A stretch of 64,000 bases of DNA from Streptomyces sp. HUAS 15-9. GTDB lineage: Bacteria; Actinomycetota; Actinomycetes; Streptomycetales; Streptomycetaceae. Below, piece by piece: positions 44,338 through 53,150 of the stretch. Both the position numbers and the translations under genes were made by a program. The notes under the pieces were generated by a model, which had not been told where the DNA came from, did no database searches, and worked only from the letters and a program-made list of their open reading frames with translations. The stretch is taken from NCBI RefSeq assembly GCF_025642155.1, contig NZ_CP106798.1, positions 8,680,001-8,744,000 on the forward strand, written 5' to 3'. Position 1 is the stretch's first letter, and each line of letters starts with the position of its first letter.

Positions 44338-45018
44338 CTATCGCTTGCCGTCGGCGTCCGCTGTCTTGAAGACTCGCCGCAGTGAGCGGCAGGCTCCGTC
44401 GAGATGCGCCCGCATGCGGTCGGCCGCTTGGTCGGCGTTTGCGGCCCGTAGCGCCTCGAGTATCTGGCCGTGCTCGGCGACGATGCGTTCGCGTCCCAGG
44501 GTGTGCCGGGTCTGGACCATGCATAGATGTACCTCGCCCTTGATGCCCCGATACAGCCGGCTGAGCCGGGGGCTGGCGACGGTGTCGACCAAGGACTGGT
44601 GGAAACGCAGGTCCGGTTCGACAAAGGCGCTGTGAGGCGCGTCGTCCCCCAGCCGGTCCAGATCCGTGATCGCACGCTCGGCGGCGGCCACCGGAACGGT
44701 GCCGCGCTCAACCAGGACCCGTACCACCTCTGTCTCCAAGGGGGTGCGGACCAGGAAGAGGTCCTCGACGTCTGCGCAGGTCAGGCGGGGAACGTAGGCG
44801 GCTTTGTTGGCTTCGCGGTGCAGGAGCCCCTCGTATACCAGGGCGGTGATGGCGCTGCGGGCCGTGGGTCGGGATACGCCGTACTCGTTCGCGATCTCGG
44901 TCTCGGCGAGGGTCGTGCCGGGGGGGAGTTGCCCGTCGAGCACCCGGTCGTGCAGTGATGCGGCGAGCGCCTCGACGACCGAGACGGTGGGCAGCCTGAG
45001 CGTGGCGTCCTGGGTCAT
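44338..45018 (-). CDS. Second GntR-family (FadR/FCD) regulator, paralogue of the one at 42902
   Basis: A 226-residue regulator closely similar along its whole length to the neighbour at 42902-43570. It has the same order (winged helix with NEYGVSRPTARSAITALVYEG, FCD domain with FVEPDLRFHQSLVDTVA and CMVQTRHTLGRERIVAEH). The identical stretch CMVQTRHTLGRERIVAEH shows recent duplication or shared ancestry. Unlike its neighbour it has no intact operon opposite it; only a 30-codon stub (45163-45255) is found. Two TNGT-N3-ACNA-like sites lie upstream, so it may autoregulate or cross-regulate the lactate operon. Confidence 0.92.
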   Translation of the reverse strand: MTQDATLRLPTVSVVEALAASLHDRVLDGQLPPGTTLAETEIANEYGVSRPTARSAITALVYEGLLHREANKAAYVPRLTCADVEDLFLVRTPLETEVVRVLVERGTVPVAAAERAITDLDRLGDDAPHSAFVEPDLRFHQSLVDTVASPRLSRLYRGIKGEVHLCMVQTRHTLGRERIVAEHGQILEALRAANADQAADRMRAHLDGACRSLRRVFKTADADGKR

Positions 45019-45063
45019 GGAACAACCTCCGTGGCCATTGTCCCATATGTCAGGTCAGAGCTA

Positions 45064-45092
45064 TTGACAGACAACAGCTCATTGTCTGACGA
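45064..45092. promoter_or_regulatory. Two FCD/GntR-type operator half-matches
   Basis: TTGACAGACAA (45064-45074, one mismatch to the pattern) and TTGTCTGACGA (45082-45092, full TNGT-N3-ACNA match) are spaced 18 bp centre to centre, directly upstream of the second GntR gene. Confidence 0.65.
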
Positions 45093-45162
45093 TCCAGTCG
45101 TAGCTGTCTGAAGGTCAAACGGGGTCCGCGAAGAACGTCTGCAGGGATAAAAGGAACTCGCC

Positions 45163-45255
45163 ATGGCTGACTCCCCGTGCGATGTCGACCACCTTGCCGT
45201 CAGGTCTGTTGGAAGCGCGCACCGCACACTGCACCTGTCCTGGTCGCGCTGGTGA
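45163..45255 (+). other. 30-codon stub after the second GntR operator
   Basis: A short frame beginning ATGGCTGACTCC with AAAAGGAAC upstream ends after 30 codons. It sits where the regulated gene of the second GntR regulator would start. It may be the surviving 5' end of a deleted target gene; the product is not recognisable. Confidence 0.35.
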
Positions 45256-45269
45256 TCTAGGGACGCATC

Positions 45270-45716
45270 ATGAGCAGGTCGAACGAAGGTGTGACTGCCC
45301 GCTCCGGATGGATGCCGCCTGAGGTCGCCGAAGAGGTCTTGCCGTTGCCGCGCATCCTTGAGGCGCTTGCTGCGGTACGCCGCCGTGTCCGCGGCGTCCT
45401 GATCGATTGGGACCTTTCGCCGGACGTCGTGGATGACGCCCTACTGGTGGTCTCGGAGATGATCACGAACGCGGTCACGCATGCTCTCTCGCCGGCCGTC
45501 CTGCGGCTGTCCCGCGTCAAGGGAGATGGCTGCTGCACTCTGCGTATCGAAGTCACCGACGCCGGCCCGGCGGCACAGTCCCGGCGAGGGGGCCGCGACA
45601 CCCTGCCAGAAGAGCACGGCCGCGGCATAGCGATTGTTGCCGCTCTGTCGTTCCGGTGCGGCGCCCGCATCCATCCAGGCGGGGTCACTCGATGGGCGGA
45701 TCTCCGCGTGACGTGA
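45270..45716 (+). CDS. Anti-sigma-factor-like ATP-binding protein (HATPase_c/RsbW type)
   Basis: A 148-residue single HATPase domain of the SpoIIAB/RsbW group. The N-box is LLVVSEMITNAVTHA with Asn (about residue 67), followed by VTDAGP (G1 box) and EHGRGIAIV (G2 box). Streptomycetes encode many such stand-alone kinases; they phosphorylate anti-anti-sigma proteins or block sigma factors. The ATG at 45270 gives a normal length. No sigma or antagonist gene is adjacent. Confidence 0.88.
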   Translation: MSRSNEGVTARSGWMPPEVAEEVLPLPRILEALAAVRRRVRGVLIDWDLSPDVVDDALLVVSEMITNAVTHALSPAVLRLSRVKGDGCCTLRIEVTDAGPAAQSRRGGRDTLPEEHGRGIAIVAALSFRCGARIHPGGVTRWADLRVT

Positions 45717-45956
45717 GCCGACCTCGCGGCGCGGGCGACAGCGTCCTCGCATTGGGGGGCTGGGCTGTCGGGGCTTCCCCCGAGGCGTGGGCGACCTGCC
45801 GGAACACTGCGAGACGGGCCTCACGTGCCCCTGACCAGCGTTTCTTCCTCTGCAGAGTCTCTGTCTTGAGGGTCGCCTGGACGACACCGCGATGGCCGCG
45901 GCTGGCCGGGGCAACATCCTTGCCTCCCGCCTGATCGACCGTGCCCGTGCCGAGGC

Positions 45957-46193
45957 TGGCTGGACCTCTGTGCCGCGACGTGCGCGCTCGTCGAAGCCGA
46001 CCGCGCCGGCCTGTACAGCCGAGCACCCGCTCTCGGCTACACCCGCGGGGACGACGTGAGTAACTGCTGCAGTGCCGTAGCAGGCAACGTTTGCCCTGCC
46101 GATCTCGCGTTCGCGTACGTGTTCTGCCGTCTGGACAGGGTGCCGGCGCACCGGGTCCTGACCGACCTCGCCGCCCGCCGCAGCGAGACCTGA
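45957..46193 (+). pseudogene. 3' remnant of an unrecognised gene
   Basis: A frame without a clear start encodes a genuine-looking protein end: LDLCAATCALVEADRAGLYS, then CCSAVAGNVCPADLAFAYVF and DRVPAHRVLTDLAARRSET, stopping at 46193. It is Cys-rich. Family not recognised; the upstream part is lost. Confidence 0.4.
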
Positions 46194-46229
46194 GCCTCGT
46201 GACCAAAGAGGGCCGAACGTCCCAGGGTA

Positions 46230-47324
46230 ATGGGGCCCCTTTTCCCTTACGGTTCCCGCGTGATCTCCACGAGCGTACCTCTGTCCCCACGGCGGGCCGG
46301 CCTGTCACCAGCACAGCTGTCCCCCGGGTATTTCGCCCTCGTCATGGCTACGGGCATCCTCTCCATCGGCTGCCAACTACGCGGCTGGACCCCGGTGGCC
46401 CAGACCCTCCTCGTCCTCACCGCCGCCGAGTACACTCTGCTCGTCGTCCTCACCGCCTGGCGCTTTTTCGCCCACCGCCGCGAACTCGCCGCGGACGTCC
46501 ACGACACCCGCAAGGCGTTCCTCTTCTTCACCTTCGTGGCGGGCACCAACGTCCTCGCAGTCGGCCTGGCCGGCCAGGGCCATGTCCTCCCCGGCACCGT
46601 CCTGCTCGTTGTTGCCGCGCTCACCTGGGTGGTCCTCGGCTACACCATCCCCTGGGCGGCGGTCCTGGGCCGCAGCGAACGTCCGGTCGTGGCGGCCGCC
46701 AACGGAACCTGGTTCGTCTGGGTCGTCGCCAGCCAGTCGGTTGCCGTGGCCGCGGCGACCCTGGAGCCCCACTACCCGGGCGTACACCAGGGGCTGGCCG
46801 TCGTCGCGGTCTTCTCCTGGTCGGTCGGCTGCGTCCTCTACGCCGCCTCCGCGATCTTCGTCTCCCTGCGCCTGATGCTCTACGTCCTCGAACCACGTGA
46901 ACTCGACCCGCCGTACTGGGTCTCCATGGGCGCGCTCGCCATCACTGTGGTCGCGGGCGCGCGCATCGTGGAAATGGAGAGCGCCCCCATGGTCGACGCG
47001 GTGCGAGGCCTGGTGGCCGGTATGTCGGTCGTCTTCTGGTGCTTCGCGACCTGGCTCATCCCGGTCCTGATCGCGGTCGGCGTCTGGCGCCACTACATCC
47101 ACCGGGTGCCCCTCACCTACGAGCCCACCTGGTGGAGCATCGTCTTCCCCCTCGGCATGTACGCCGTCGCCGGCATCTACCTCGGCCACGCCGACGACCT
47201 CCCCATCGTGGAATGGATCGGCCAGACCTGGCTCTACGTCGCCCTCACCGCCTGGACCCTCGTCTTCACCGCCATGCTCCGCGCCCTCCTCACCCGCGGG
47301 TCACGGGAGCCCGAACGGGCATGA
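46230..47324 (+). CDS. TDT-family (TehA/Mae1-like) anion transporter
   Basis: A 364-residue membrane protein with about ten hydrophobic segments, of the tellurite-resistance/dicarboxylate-transporter group. The segments LSPGYFALVMATGILSIGCQ and KAFLFFTFVAGTNVLAVGLA are the family hallmarks (usual G-x-G-x-x-F-x-T and FF-F). Members move malate, sulfite, chloride or tellurite-related anions. The ATG at 46230 lies near CAGGG; a GTG at 46260 is an alternative. It appears monocistronic. Confidence 0.85.
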   Translation: MGPLFPYGSRVISTSVPLSPRRAGLSPAQLSPGYFALVMATGILSIGCQLRGWTPVAQTLLVLTAAEYTLLVVLTAWRFFAHRRELAADVHDTRKAFLFFTFVAGTNVLAVGLAGQGHVLPGTVLLVVAALTWVVLGYTIPWAAVLGRSERPVVAAANGTWFVWVVASQSVAVAAATLEPHYPGVHQGLAVVAVFSWSVGCVLYAASAIFVSLRLMLYVLEPRELDPPYWVSMGALAITVVAGARIVEMESAPMVDAVRGLVAGMSVVFWCFATWLIPVLIAVGVWRHYIHRVPLTYEPTWWSIVFPLGMYAVAGIYLGHADDLPIVEWIGQTWLYVALTAWTLVFTAMLRALLTRGSREPERA

Positions 47325-47539
47325 TTCGCAGGGACCATCCCTTCCTCGGGCCGCGGGCGGGCGGTGCATAGATATTGATCTTCCATGGCGTCGCGTCGGC
47401 GCCGCGGCCGCGTCAGCCCGCCACGTCGCGGCGGAGCGGCGTACGGACGCGGCCGCTGTGCGACCGGGTATACGGAAGGCTGTCCGGGACCACGCGGGGA
47501 AGGATCCGCATCTGGCGCGGGTGCGGATCACCGATGAGG

Positions 47540-47732
47540 GGCGGGCTGCGTGGACGGTCAGGCTGTACACCCCGTCGCTGGACAGCTCACGCGTGATCAG
47601 GCCCTCGGTGGCCATCCAGTCGACCATCCGCTCCGCAAGCGGCCTGGCCTCCTCGCCGGTCACCTCGACATCGACGATCCGCTCGAAGTAGTCACCCATC
47701 GTCTCCACCGCCCATCGATCAGTATCGGACAC
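47540..47732 (-). pseudogene. Truncated streptomycete hypothetical gene
   Basis: From GTG 47732 the frame starts with SDTDRWAVETMGDYFERIVD and continues with RPLAERMVDWMATEGLITRE, the N-terminus of a widespread streptomycete protein of about 250 residues. After about 65 codons the sequence loses the family pattern. The C-terminal two thirds are missing and the frame runs into unrelated DNA. Confidence 0.65.
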
Positions 47733-47841
47733 TGTGCCAGCCCCTCCGACACCAGTCCCGGCATCGATGAGGGAATCAGAGGCGGGAGGTACGCGTACAG
47801 CTCCTGACCCCGCGGCCGGCATTCGTCGGTAGCCCGAATCC

Positions 47842-47990
47842 GACTAGGGCTACGACTTCTCCCACCTGCGGTGCTGGTTACGCGGGCGCGGCATCGTGCA
47901 CCGCATCGCCCGTAGGGGGATCGAGACCTCGCAGTGATTGGGCCGCCACCGCTGGACCATGGAGTGCACGATGGCCTGGTTCGCCGGCTG
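47842..47990 (+). mobile_element. IS5-family transposase C-terminal relic
   Basis: YDFSHLRCWLRGRGIVHRIA and RRGIETSQ are followed by an in-frame TGA, then LGRHRWTMECTMAWFAGC. This is the C-terminal segment with the catalytic Glu of a common streptomycete IS5 transposase (GRHRWTIERTMAWL). The stop replaces an Arg codon. No other part of the element remains. Confidence 0.7.
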
Positions 47991-47999
47991 CACGGGTCC

Positions 48000-48275
48000 T
48001 CAAGCTGTGCCGTGTGCTCGGGCTGGGCTGCACTCCACGATCTGTCGTGCTGAACGTAGTCTGTCGGGGTGGTCCTCCAGCAGTCTGGTGGTGATCAGGA
48101 TCGCTTGGATGATGCTGACGCCTTCGTCTTTCAGATGCTGCTGGACGGCGTCCATGCCGGCGTTCGTGTCCAGCAGCCTTCTGCATTCATCGATCTGATC
48201 GCCGATCTGTTGTGCGAGTTCAGGGGCCAGTCCATGAATGTTGGCAAGGAGCTCTTCCGCGGTGTGGCTGGGCAT
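48000..48275 (-). CDS. Small helical hypothetical protein
   Basis: A 91-residue acidic, mostly helical protein: HTAEELLANIHGLAPELAQQ, then ECRRLLDTNAGMDAVQQHLK and VSIIQAILITTRLLEDHPDR. It looks like a genuine conserved protein with a regular amphipathic pattern. The ribosome binding site is weak. No family is recognised. The 3' end abuts the transposase relic, so the last residues could be non-native. Confidence 0.6.
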   Translation of the reverse strand: MPSHTAEELLANIHGLAPELAQQIGDQIDECRRLLDTNAGMDAVQQHLKDEGVSIIQAILITTRLLEDHPDRLRSARQIVECSPARAHGTA

Positions 48276-49031
48276 ACCCGGGATTCTCTCAGTGGCTCAT
48301 CGCCGTTCACAGGAGGTTTCACTCCGGCTCGCTCGGTCACGCACAGCTGCGAACCTGAACCGCACTGAGGCTGATGGAGGCTTGGGCCTGCCCCGGAGCG
48401 CTTCACCGCGAGTTGGTGCCCGCGAGTGTGACGGAGCGTCAAAAGCCCCGGACCCGGCTCCGACACGTGCACCTCGTGAATCACATCCATGGCCGGCACG
48501 GTTCTGGAGCTGTCTTCCCTGAGAACCTTCTCTACCGGATGGACATGCTCGCTGAGCCCGCTGAATTCGACCGTGTGTGTTGGTGCCGGTGGGCGGCAGG
48601 AGTATGTCGAAACGCCCGAAGAGGTGTCAGGGACCGCGTCTTCCACTCTCGTGCCGTCCAGTTGGCGGGTAGCATGGAACCGAGGTGGAGCCCCTGCGCC
48701 ACGGGTATCCCGGGTTGAATCGGGCGGGAGTGAACTTTCGAGCGTGATGGTGGGGAACTCCTTGGACCGGAACCCGAGCGTGCTGCTTGGACCCTCCTGT
48801 CCGGCTTCGTTCCTCAGTACGAAGGACTCGCCAGGCGAACTCCTGAACCCTCGTAGGCCGGGGCCTGGGCCTCTCCTTGAGATCATCTCGTCGACGCTGT
48901 CGCCGCCGAGGGCGTCCGGGACGACGGCCTCGCCGCTGCCGAGGCAGTGGCAGACCTCGGGAATCCCGGGCGCCTCGGCCACGCCGGAAGCCCAACATGC
49001 CGTACCGGGGATGGGATCCGTCACGGCGGTC
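48276..49031. other. 750-bp stretch without a convincing gene
   Basis: Long open frames exist on both strands here but have mixed composition and no recognisable motif. I see no hairpins or repeats. Probably degraded coding DNA or a long intergenic region. Confidence 0.45.
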
Positions 49032-49211
49032 ATGGCCACGGCCGACGAAGCCGCCGTCCTGGCCCGCTGGCTCCGGGACTCCGTCGCTCCCGCTCCCGAC
49101 CTGGTGTACTTCACCAGCGAGCTGGCGCTCGACCGGGGAGACACCAACTACCAGCACGTCCCGCCTCAGGGAGATCGGGAGGAAAACGCGCGGGTGTTGC
49201 AGGATCACTGA
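49032..49211 (+). CDS. Short hypothetical protein
   Basis: A 59-residue frame from ATG 49032: ATADEAAVLARWLRDSVAPA, then LVYFTSELALDRGDTNYQHV and EENARVLQDH. The sequence is protein-like, with a helix followed by strand-turn-helix, but it stops early. It may be the N-terminus of a longer protein truncated at 49211. Family not recognised. Confidence 0.4.
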   Translation: MATADEAAVLARWLRDSVAPAPDLVYFTSELALDRGDTNYQHVPPQGDREENARVLQDH

Positions 49212-49364
49212 TCAGCACGCCGCACACGACTGACTTCACCGTCGAAGGACACCGGTTGACCCAGTTTGACGGTCACGTGTCACTCTGCCTGTCACAGCCC
49301 TTTCCACGGGCGATACGCTGCCCGATCCGGGTTGGAATCCCTGATGAGAGGTCGTTAAGTCCTT

Positions 49365-50339
49365 TCAGGATGAGTCTGCGTAGCGGGTGGCAATCGCGGT
49401 GGCGCGGTTGCGTAGGGAAGTGCGCAGCGACTGCGGGGCCAGGGCTTCCGCGTCCGTGCTGAGCTGCCACAGCGCCCATTCGGCGTGTCGGGAATCTTGG
49501 AAGGTCACCTCCAGCCATAGCCAGCCGTCTGCGTCGGGTTCTTCTGCGCGGACGGCCAGCGCGGTGTCCAGCAGGTCCTCCCGCCGCGCAGGGTTTACCC
49601 GTACGAGCACGGTGATGTGGTCGCCGTCGGAGAGGAACTGTGCGGAGCGTTCCCGCCAGATCCGGTCCAGGTCGACCCGGTTTGGTCGCTGTGCCGTTTC
49701 GGGGAGTTGCTCGGCGGCCAGGATTCGGGACAGTCGGTAGGTGCGGTCCGCGCCGGATCTTGTGGCCAGCAAGTAGCCCCGGTCGCGTACGGTGACCAGG
49801 CCGATCGGGTCCACCGTGCGCCACTGTGGTGTCCGGCCTGTGGCCGCGTAGTGGATGCGCAGTTTGTGTCCGGCGAGCACCGCGCGCCTGACCTCGATCA
49901 TGGTGGTGTCGGGCACCTCCTCAGCGACCACCCGGCGTGAGAGCAGGTCGACCTCCGGATCGACGAGAAAACGCTGGGCCGCCTCGCTCGCGGTGGCCCG
50001 GTGGCCTTCGGGCAGTGCGTCGACCACCTTCCGCATGGCCGAAGCGAGCGCCGAGCCGAGGCCGAATACCTGCTCGCCACGCCCCGATCCGGCGGTCAGC
50101 AAGGCCAGGGCCTCGTCGTGGTTCAGTCCCGCAAGCTCGGTCTGGAAGCCGGGCAACAGCGCGAAACCGCCGTGCCTGCCGCGTTCGGAGTAGACCGGGA
50201 CGCCGGCCACGGACAGCGCCTCGATGTCGCGCAGCACGGTGCGGGTGGACACCTCCAGTTCGCGGGCCAGCGCGTCCGCTGTCATCCGACCGCGCTGGCG
50301 CAGCAGTAGTACCAGTGAGACCAGCCGATCGGCACGCAT
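49365..50339 (-). CDS. WYL-domain transcriptional regulator (YafY type)
   Basis: A 324-residue regulator. The N-terminal helix-turn-helix (about 5-60) reads LLLLRQRGRMTADALARELE with SVSTRTVLRDIEAL-like spacing, then GVPVYSERGRHGGFALLPGF. The middle and C-terminus form a WYL domain (about 145-225, GLVTVRDRGYLLATRSG) plus a WCX extension. WYL domains sense small molecules or nucleic acid. It faces the Rid-family gene over a 135-bp spacer, and this WYL-Rid pairing suggests it controls that gene. Confidence 0.92.
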   Translation of the reverse strand: MRADRLVSLVLLLRQRGRMTADALARELEVSTRTVLRDIEALSVAGVPVYSERGRHGGFALLPGFQTELAGLNHDEALALLTAGSGRGEQVFGLGSALASAMRKVVDALPEGHRATASEAAQRFLVDPEVDLLSRRVVAEEVPDTTMIEVRRAVLAGHKLRIHYAATGRTPQWRTVDPIGLVTVRDRGYLLATRSGADRTYRLSRILAAEQLPETAQRPNRVDLDRIWRERSAQFLSDGDHITVLVRVNPARREDLLDTALAVRAEEPDADGWLWLEVTFQDSRHAEWALWQLSTDAEALAPQSLRTSLRNRATAIATRYADSS

Positions 50340-50474
50340 GCGGGAACGTTAACGGAATACATGACCGAGGGTGTCGTGATTTGTTGGCAGGCTTGTTGAT
50401 ACGACGCCAAAGGCGGCGGCTACGGCTACCGAGTGATGGACGTACGTACTCCCCATGAACCGAATGGAGCTGAC

Positions 50475-50876
50475 GTGGCAGTGGAACGAACGGCGGTCAA
50501 CCCGGTGACCTGGTCGCAGGAGCTGGGATTCAACCAGGGTGAGGTCGTCTCCGGGCACACACGGACCCTGTACATCTCGGGGCAGACCGCGATGAACGGC
50601 GACGGCAAGCCCCAGCACGACGGTGACATGGCGGCGCAGTTGGCGCTGAGCATCGACAACCTCGAGGCCGTGCTCGGCGAGGCCGGCATGTCTCTCGCGA
50701 ACCTCGTCCGGCTCAACGTCTACACGACCGACATCGATCAGCTCTTCCCCCACTACGGTGTGCTGGCGGCGCGGTTGGGTGCCGCCGGGGTGGCGCCGAC
50801 CTCCACGATGCTCGAGGTGACGCGACTGGCGATCCCCGGCCAACTGGTCGAGCTCGAGGGAACCGCCGTCGCGTGA
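50475..50876 (+). CDS. Rid-family (YjgF/YER057c) protein lacking the RidA arginine
   Basis: A 133-residue protein of the Rid trimer fold: LYISGQTAMNGDGKPQHDGD, then NLEAVLGEAGMSLANLVRLN and LVELEGTAV. In RidA a conserved Arg in the PARSCVEV segment (Arg105 in E. coli) carries out imine hydrolysis. Here the matching segment is PTSTMLEV, so the Arg is replaced by Ser. By family knowledge such proteins are not expected to be efficient 2-aminoacrylate deaminases. The GTG at 50475 has GGAG at the right distance; an upstream ATG at 50436 is possible. A strong hairpin follows. Confidence 0.88.
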   Translation: MAVERTAVNPVTWSQELGFNQGEVVSGHTRTLYISGQTAMNGDGKPQHDGDMAAQLALSIDNLEAVLGEAGMSLANLVRLNVYTTDIDQLFPHYGVLAARLGAAGVAPTSTMLEVTRLAIPGQLVELEGTAVA

Positions 50877-50891
50877 TGCGACCTCGCCGCC

Positions 50892-50931
50892 CCTGCTGCT
50901 CGTGCCGGTCGAAACCGACACGAGCAGCAGG
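50892..50931 (+). terminator. Terminator hairpin after the Rid gene
   Basis: CCTGCTGCTCGTGCCGGT pairs with ACCGACACGAGCAGCAGG (18 bp, one mismatch) around the tetraloop CGAA, 15 bp after the stop codon. Confidence 0.75.
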
Positions 50932-51011
50932 CGTGAAGTCCCTTCTCTCGGTTCGTGATCGCTCGTTCGTGGTGTTGATCGTCGTACCGGTCGACTGCTC
51001 GTCATGTGCAT

Positions 51012-51140
51012 GCCGGGACGCGGGACTTCTGGGTGTGCGGCAGCGGCACGCTCAGCGAGCGCTACATGAGGTGGACGTCCGAGGCCGTCGGCACCGAGCG
51101 CATGATGTACTCGACCGACTACCCCTACACAAGGTATGCA
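51012..51140 (+). pseudogene. Amidohydrolase (ACMSD-like) fragment
   Basis: The frame FWVCGSGTLSERYMRWTSEA with RMMYSTDYPYTRYA matches the C-terminal part of amidohydrolase_2 proteins, where the FSTDYPF segment carries the metal-binding Asp. Only about 40 codons remain. Confidence 0.6.
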
Positions 51141-51206
51141 CGACCGAGTCTGGTTCGCCCATGCAGGAGCTGCCGTTTTTCTCTTGGGTCCATCCTCAGA
51201 AAGCCG

Positions 51207-51390
51207 GATGATGGATGCTGTTCACATTCGTCGGACCGGAATTGATGCCACAGATCTGGGAAGGACCGCAGCCATTGCAGCTGACACTGTCTCCGCCTGC
51301 GTAGAAAATGGACCCCCGCTTCACGAGGACCTTAGAAGCCAGGCAAGAGTTGAGCTCAGACAGTTCGAAATGCTCGCGCCCAACTAACGG
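51207..51390 (+). other. Possible remnant reading frame
   Basis: From ATG 51207 a short frame gives DAVHIRRTGIDATDLGRTAA, then an acidic helical end (HEDLRSQARVELRQFEMLAP). It is protein-like with lower GC, but too short and isolated to call a gene. Family not recognised. Confidence 0.3.
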
Positions 51391-51432
51391 CCTATATTAG
51401 AGGCCGACTCGAAATCGGCTCCGAGTGAGGCC

Positions 51433-51610
51433 TTACATCCCATCGCACTTGGCGGGTCGGCGGCAGGACACACGTGTGTCACCCAGCCCGCAGTACCCAT
51501 TCGAGTTCTTGGTGTCCGAGAGGTGCTGCTGGTGGTAGCACTCGGCCATGCAGAAGTCGCACCCCTGAGGGGAGGATCTCCGTCTCGATGCTGCCGTAGA
51601 CCGTACCGAG
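51433..51610 (-). pseudogene. msrA: MsrA C-terminal fragment, frameshifted
   Basis: On the minus strand the end of a peptide-methionine sulfoxide reductase A is recognisable: ETEILPSG in one frame and, after a one-base shift near 51570, [17 protein letters not shown] and a final VSC. These match the family's '[24 protein letters not shown]'. The catalytic GCFW region is not present nearby, so only the tail survives. Confidence 0.7.
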
Positions 51611-52236
51611 GACCCATGGCGCGGGACGACGCCGAGGTGTACGGGATGCCCCATCCAGCCCCCTGACAGGCGAGGCCATAACTGCATGAACCAAGGTTGC
51701 CTGAGGTCACCAAGGGCGCCGGATCCCGTTGGACACGCCGATACGGCGACTCGGCACTCTTGAGCAGCGGGCGTACGGTATGGGGCCTGATGCTCGGCCT
51801 GAGCTCAGGGGTAGAGGGTGCTGCCCACGTTCCGCGAGAGCTGGGCGGCCCACGCAATGGCGCGGTTGCGGCCCGAGCCCTCGCCGTCCGAGACGGTGAG
51901 CAGCACACCGCCGTGACCTCGCGGTGGTCGGACAGCCACTGCAGCACCATCTCTCGGCAACCCTACGACGTACGCGGTAAGTCGTACCTTGCCGGCACTG
52001 TGACTTCACTGACGATCCTTGCGTTCCCCGACCGCACAGACACCACGAAGGCCGCCCTGGCCGCTCGCCTCTACCGCGAGGTACACCGCCGCGGGCAGCC
52101 CCGGGTCCGCGCGTGGGCAAGGCCGCGACGCAGGCTGCCGAGCCCAGGGCCTACTGGTGGAGTCCACGGACATCGAGCAACTGGAACTGCGCAACTGACG
52201 ACGGGGGAGCGGGGCCCGCCATGGTGCCGGCTTGGG
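51611..52236. other. Stretch without a clear gene
   Basis: About 620 bp. A protein-like piece (FPDRTDTTKAALAARLYREV near 52030) has no family or start. The rest is compositionally noisy. Confidence 0.4.
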
Positions 52237-53139
52237 TCAGGTGGAGCGGGAACCGGAGTTGAAGTAGTGGCCCTTGTCCAAGTCCTCCAGGAGGCTGGGG
52301 CCGAGCGGGCGCCAGCCGAGGAGTTCGCCGGTCAGCGCACCGGAGGCCGGCTGGTCGATGGAGAGGACCATGCCCAGGAAGCCGAAGTTCTCGGCCGGGC
52401 GGGAGGCTGTCGGCAGGTCGAGGTGGCGGCCGATGGTCTCGGCGATGTCGCGAATCGGTACCCCCTCGTCGCCGACCGCGTGCAGCATCGATCCCGCCGG
52501 GGCCTGCTCCACGGCGAGCCGGAACAATCGGCCGGCGTCCGCCACATGTACTGCGGGCCAGCGGTTGGAGCCGTCGCCGACGTAGCCTGCCGCGCCCTCT
52601 TCCCGGGCGTCGGTGATCAGCCAGGAGACGAAGCCCTGGTCCCCTTCGCCGTGCACCGTGCGGGGCAGTCCCACGACGGATGAGCGCACGCCGCGTGATG
52701 CCAGGTCGAGAGTCGCCTGGGCGTTCGCGGCCCGGCCCGCCACGGGAGAGCCGGGCGGGAACTCGGGACGGTCGCGCTCGGTCGCCACCTTGCCCGGGAT
52801 CGCGGGCGTGCCGGAGGCAATGACCAGCGGCTTGCCGGAGCCCTCCAGAGCCGTACCGAAGGCATCGATGGCGCGGGCATCGGCCTGCACCGAGGCGTCG
52901 AACCGGGAGAAGTCGTGGCCGAATGCGAGGTGGACGACCCCGTCGCACTCGGCTGCGCCGGCGCGCAGGGTGTCCAGGTCGTCGAGGCCGCCGCGGAGCA
53001 CCTCCGCCCCCCTGGCGGCGACGGCCTCGGCCGAGGAGTCCGACCTGGCGAGCCCGAGGACCTGGTGCCCTGCGCCGATCAGCTCGGGAACGACGGCCGA
53101 GCCGACCCAGCCGGATGCGCCCGTGACAAAAATCCGCAT
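52237..53139 (-). CDS. NAD-dependent epimerase/dehydratase-type SDR protein
   Basis: A 300-residue extended/atypical short-chain dehydrogenase. The N-terminal Rossmann motif is TGASGWVGSAVVPEL (GxxGxxG), followed by GLARSDSSAEAVAARGAEVL and VVHLAFGHDF. The classical YxxxK pair is not obvious, as in many atypical SDRs. These proteins are NAD(P)-dependent reductases or NADPH-binding regulators. It faces a TetR gene over two repeated palindromes and is very likely its target. Confidence 0.9.
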   Translation of the reverse strand: MRIFVTGASGWVGSAVVPELIGAGHQVLGLARSDSSAEAVAARGAEVLRGGLDDLDTLRAGAAECDGVVHLAFGHDFSRFDASVQADARAIDAFGTALEGSGKPLVIASGTPAIPGKVATERDRPEFPPGSPVAGRAANAQATLDLASRGVRSSVVGLPRTVHGEGDQGFVSWLITDAREEGAAGYVGDGSNRWPAVHVADAGRLFRLAVEQAPAGSMLHAVGDEGVPIRDIAETIGRHLDLPTASRPAENFGFLGMVLSIDQPASGALTGELLGWRPLGPSLLEDLDKGHYFNSGSRST

Positions 53140-53150
53140 GGAAACCTCCT

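Noticed and set aside
48131..49147. A 338-codon minus-strand frame
   Set aside because: Some segments look protein-like but no domain or ribosome binding site supports it, and it overlaps a better small gene at 48000-48275.
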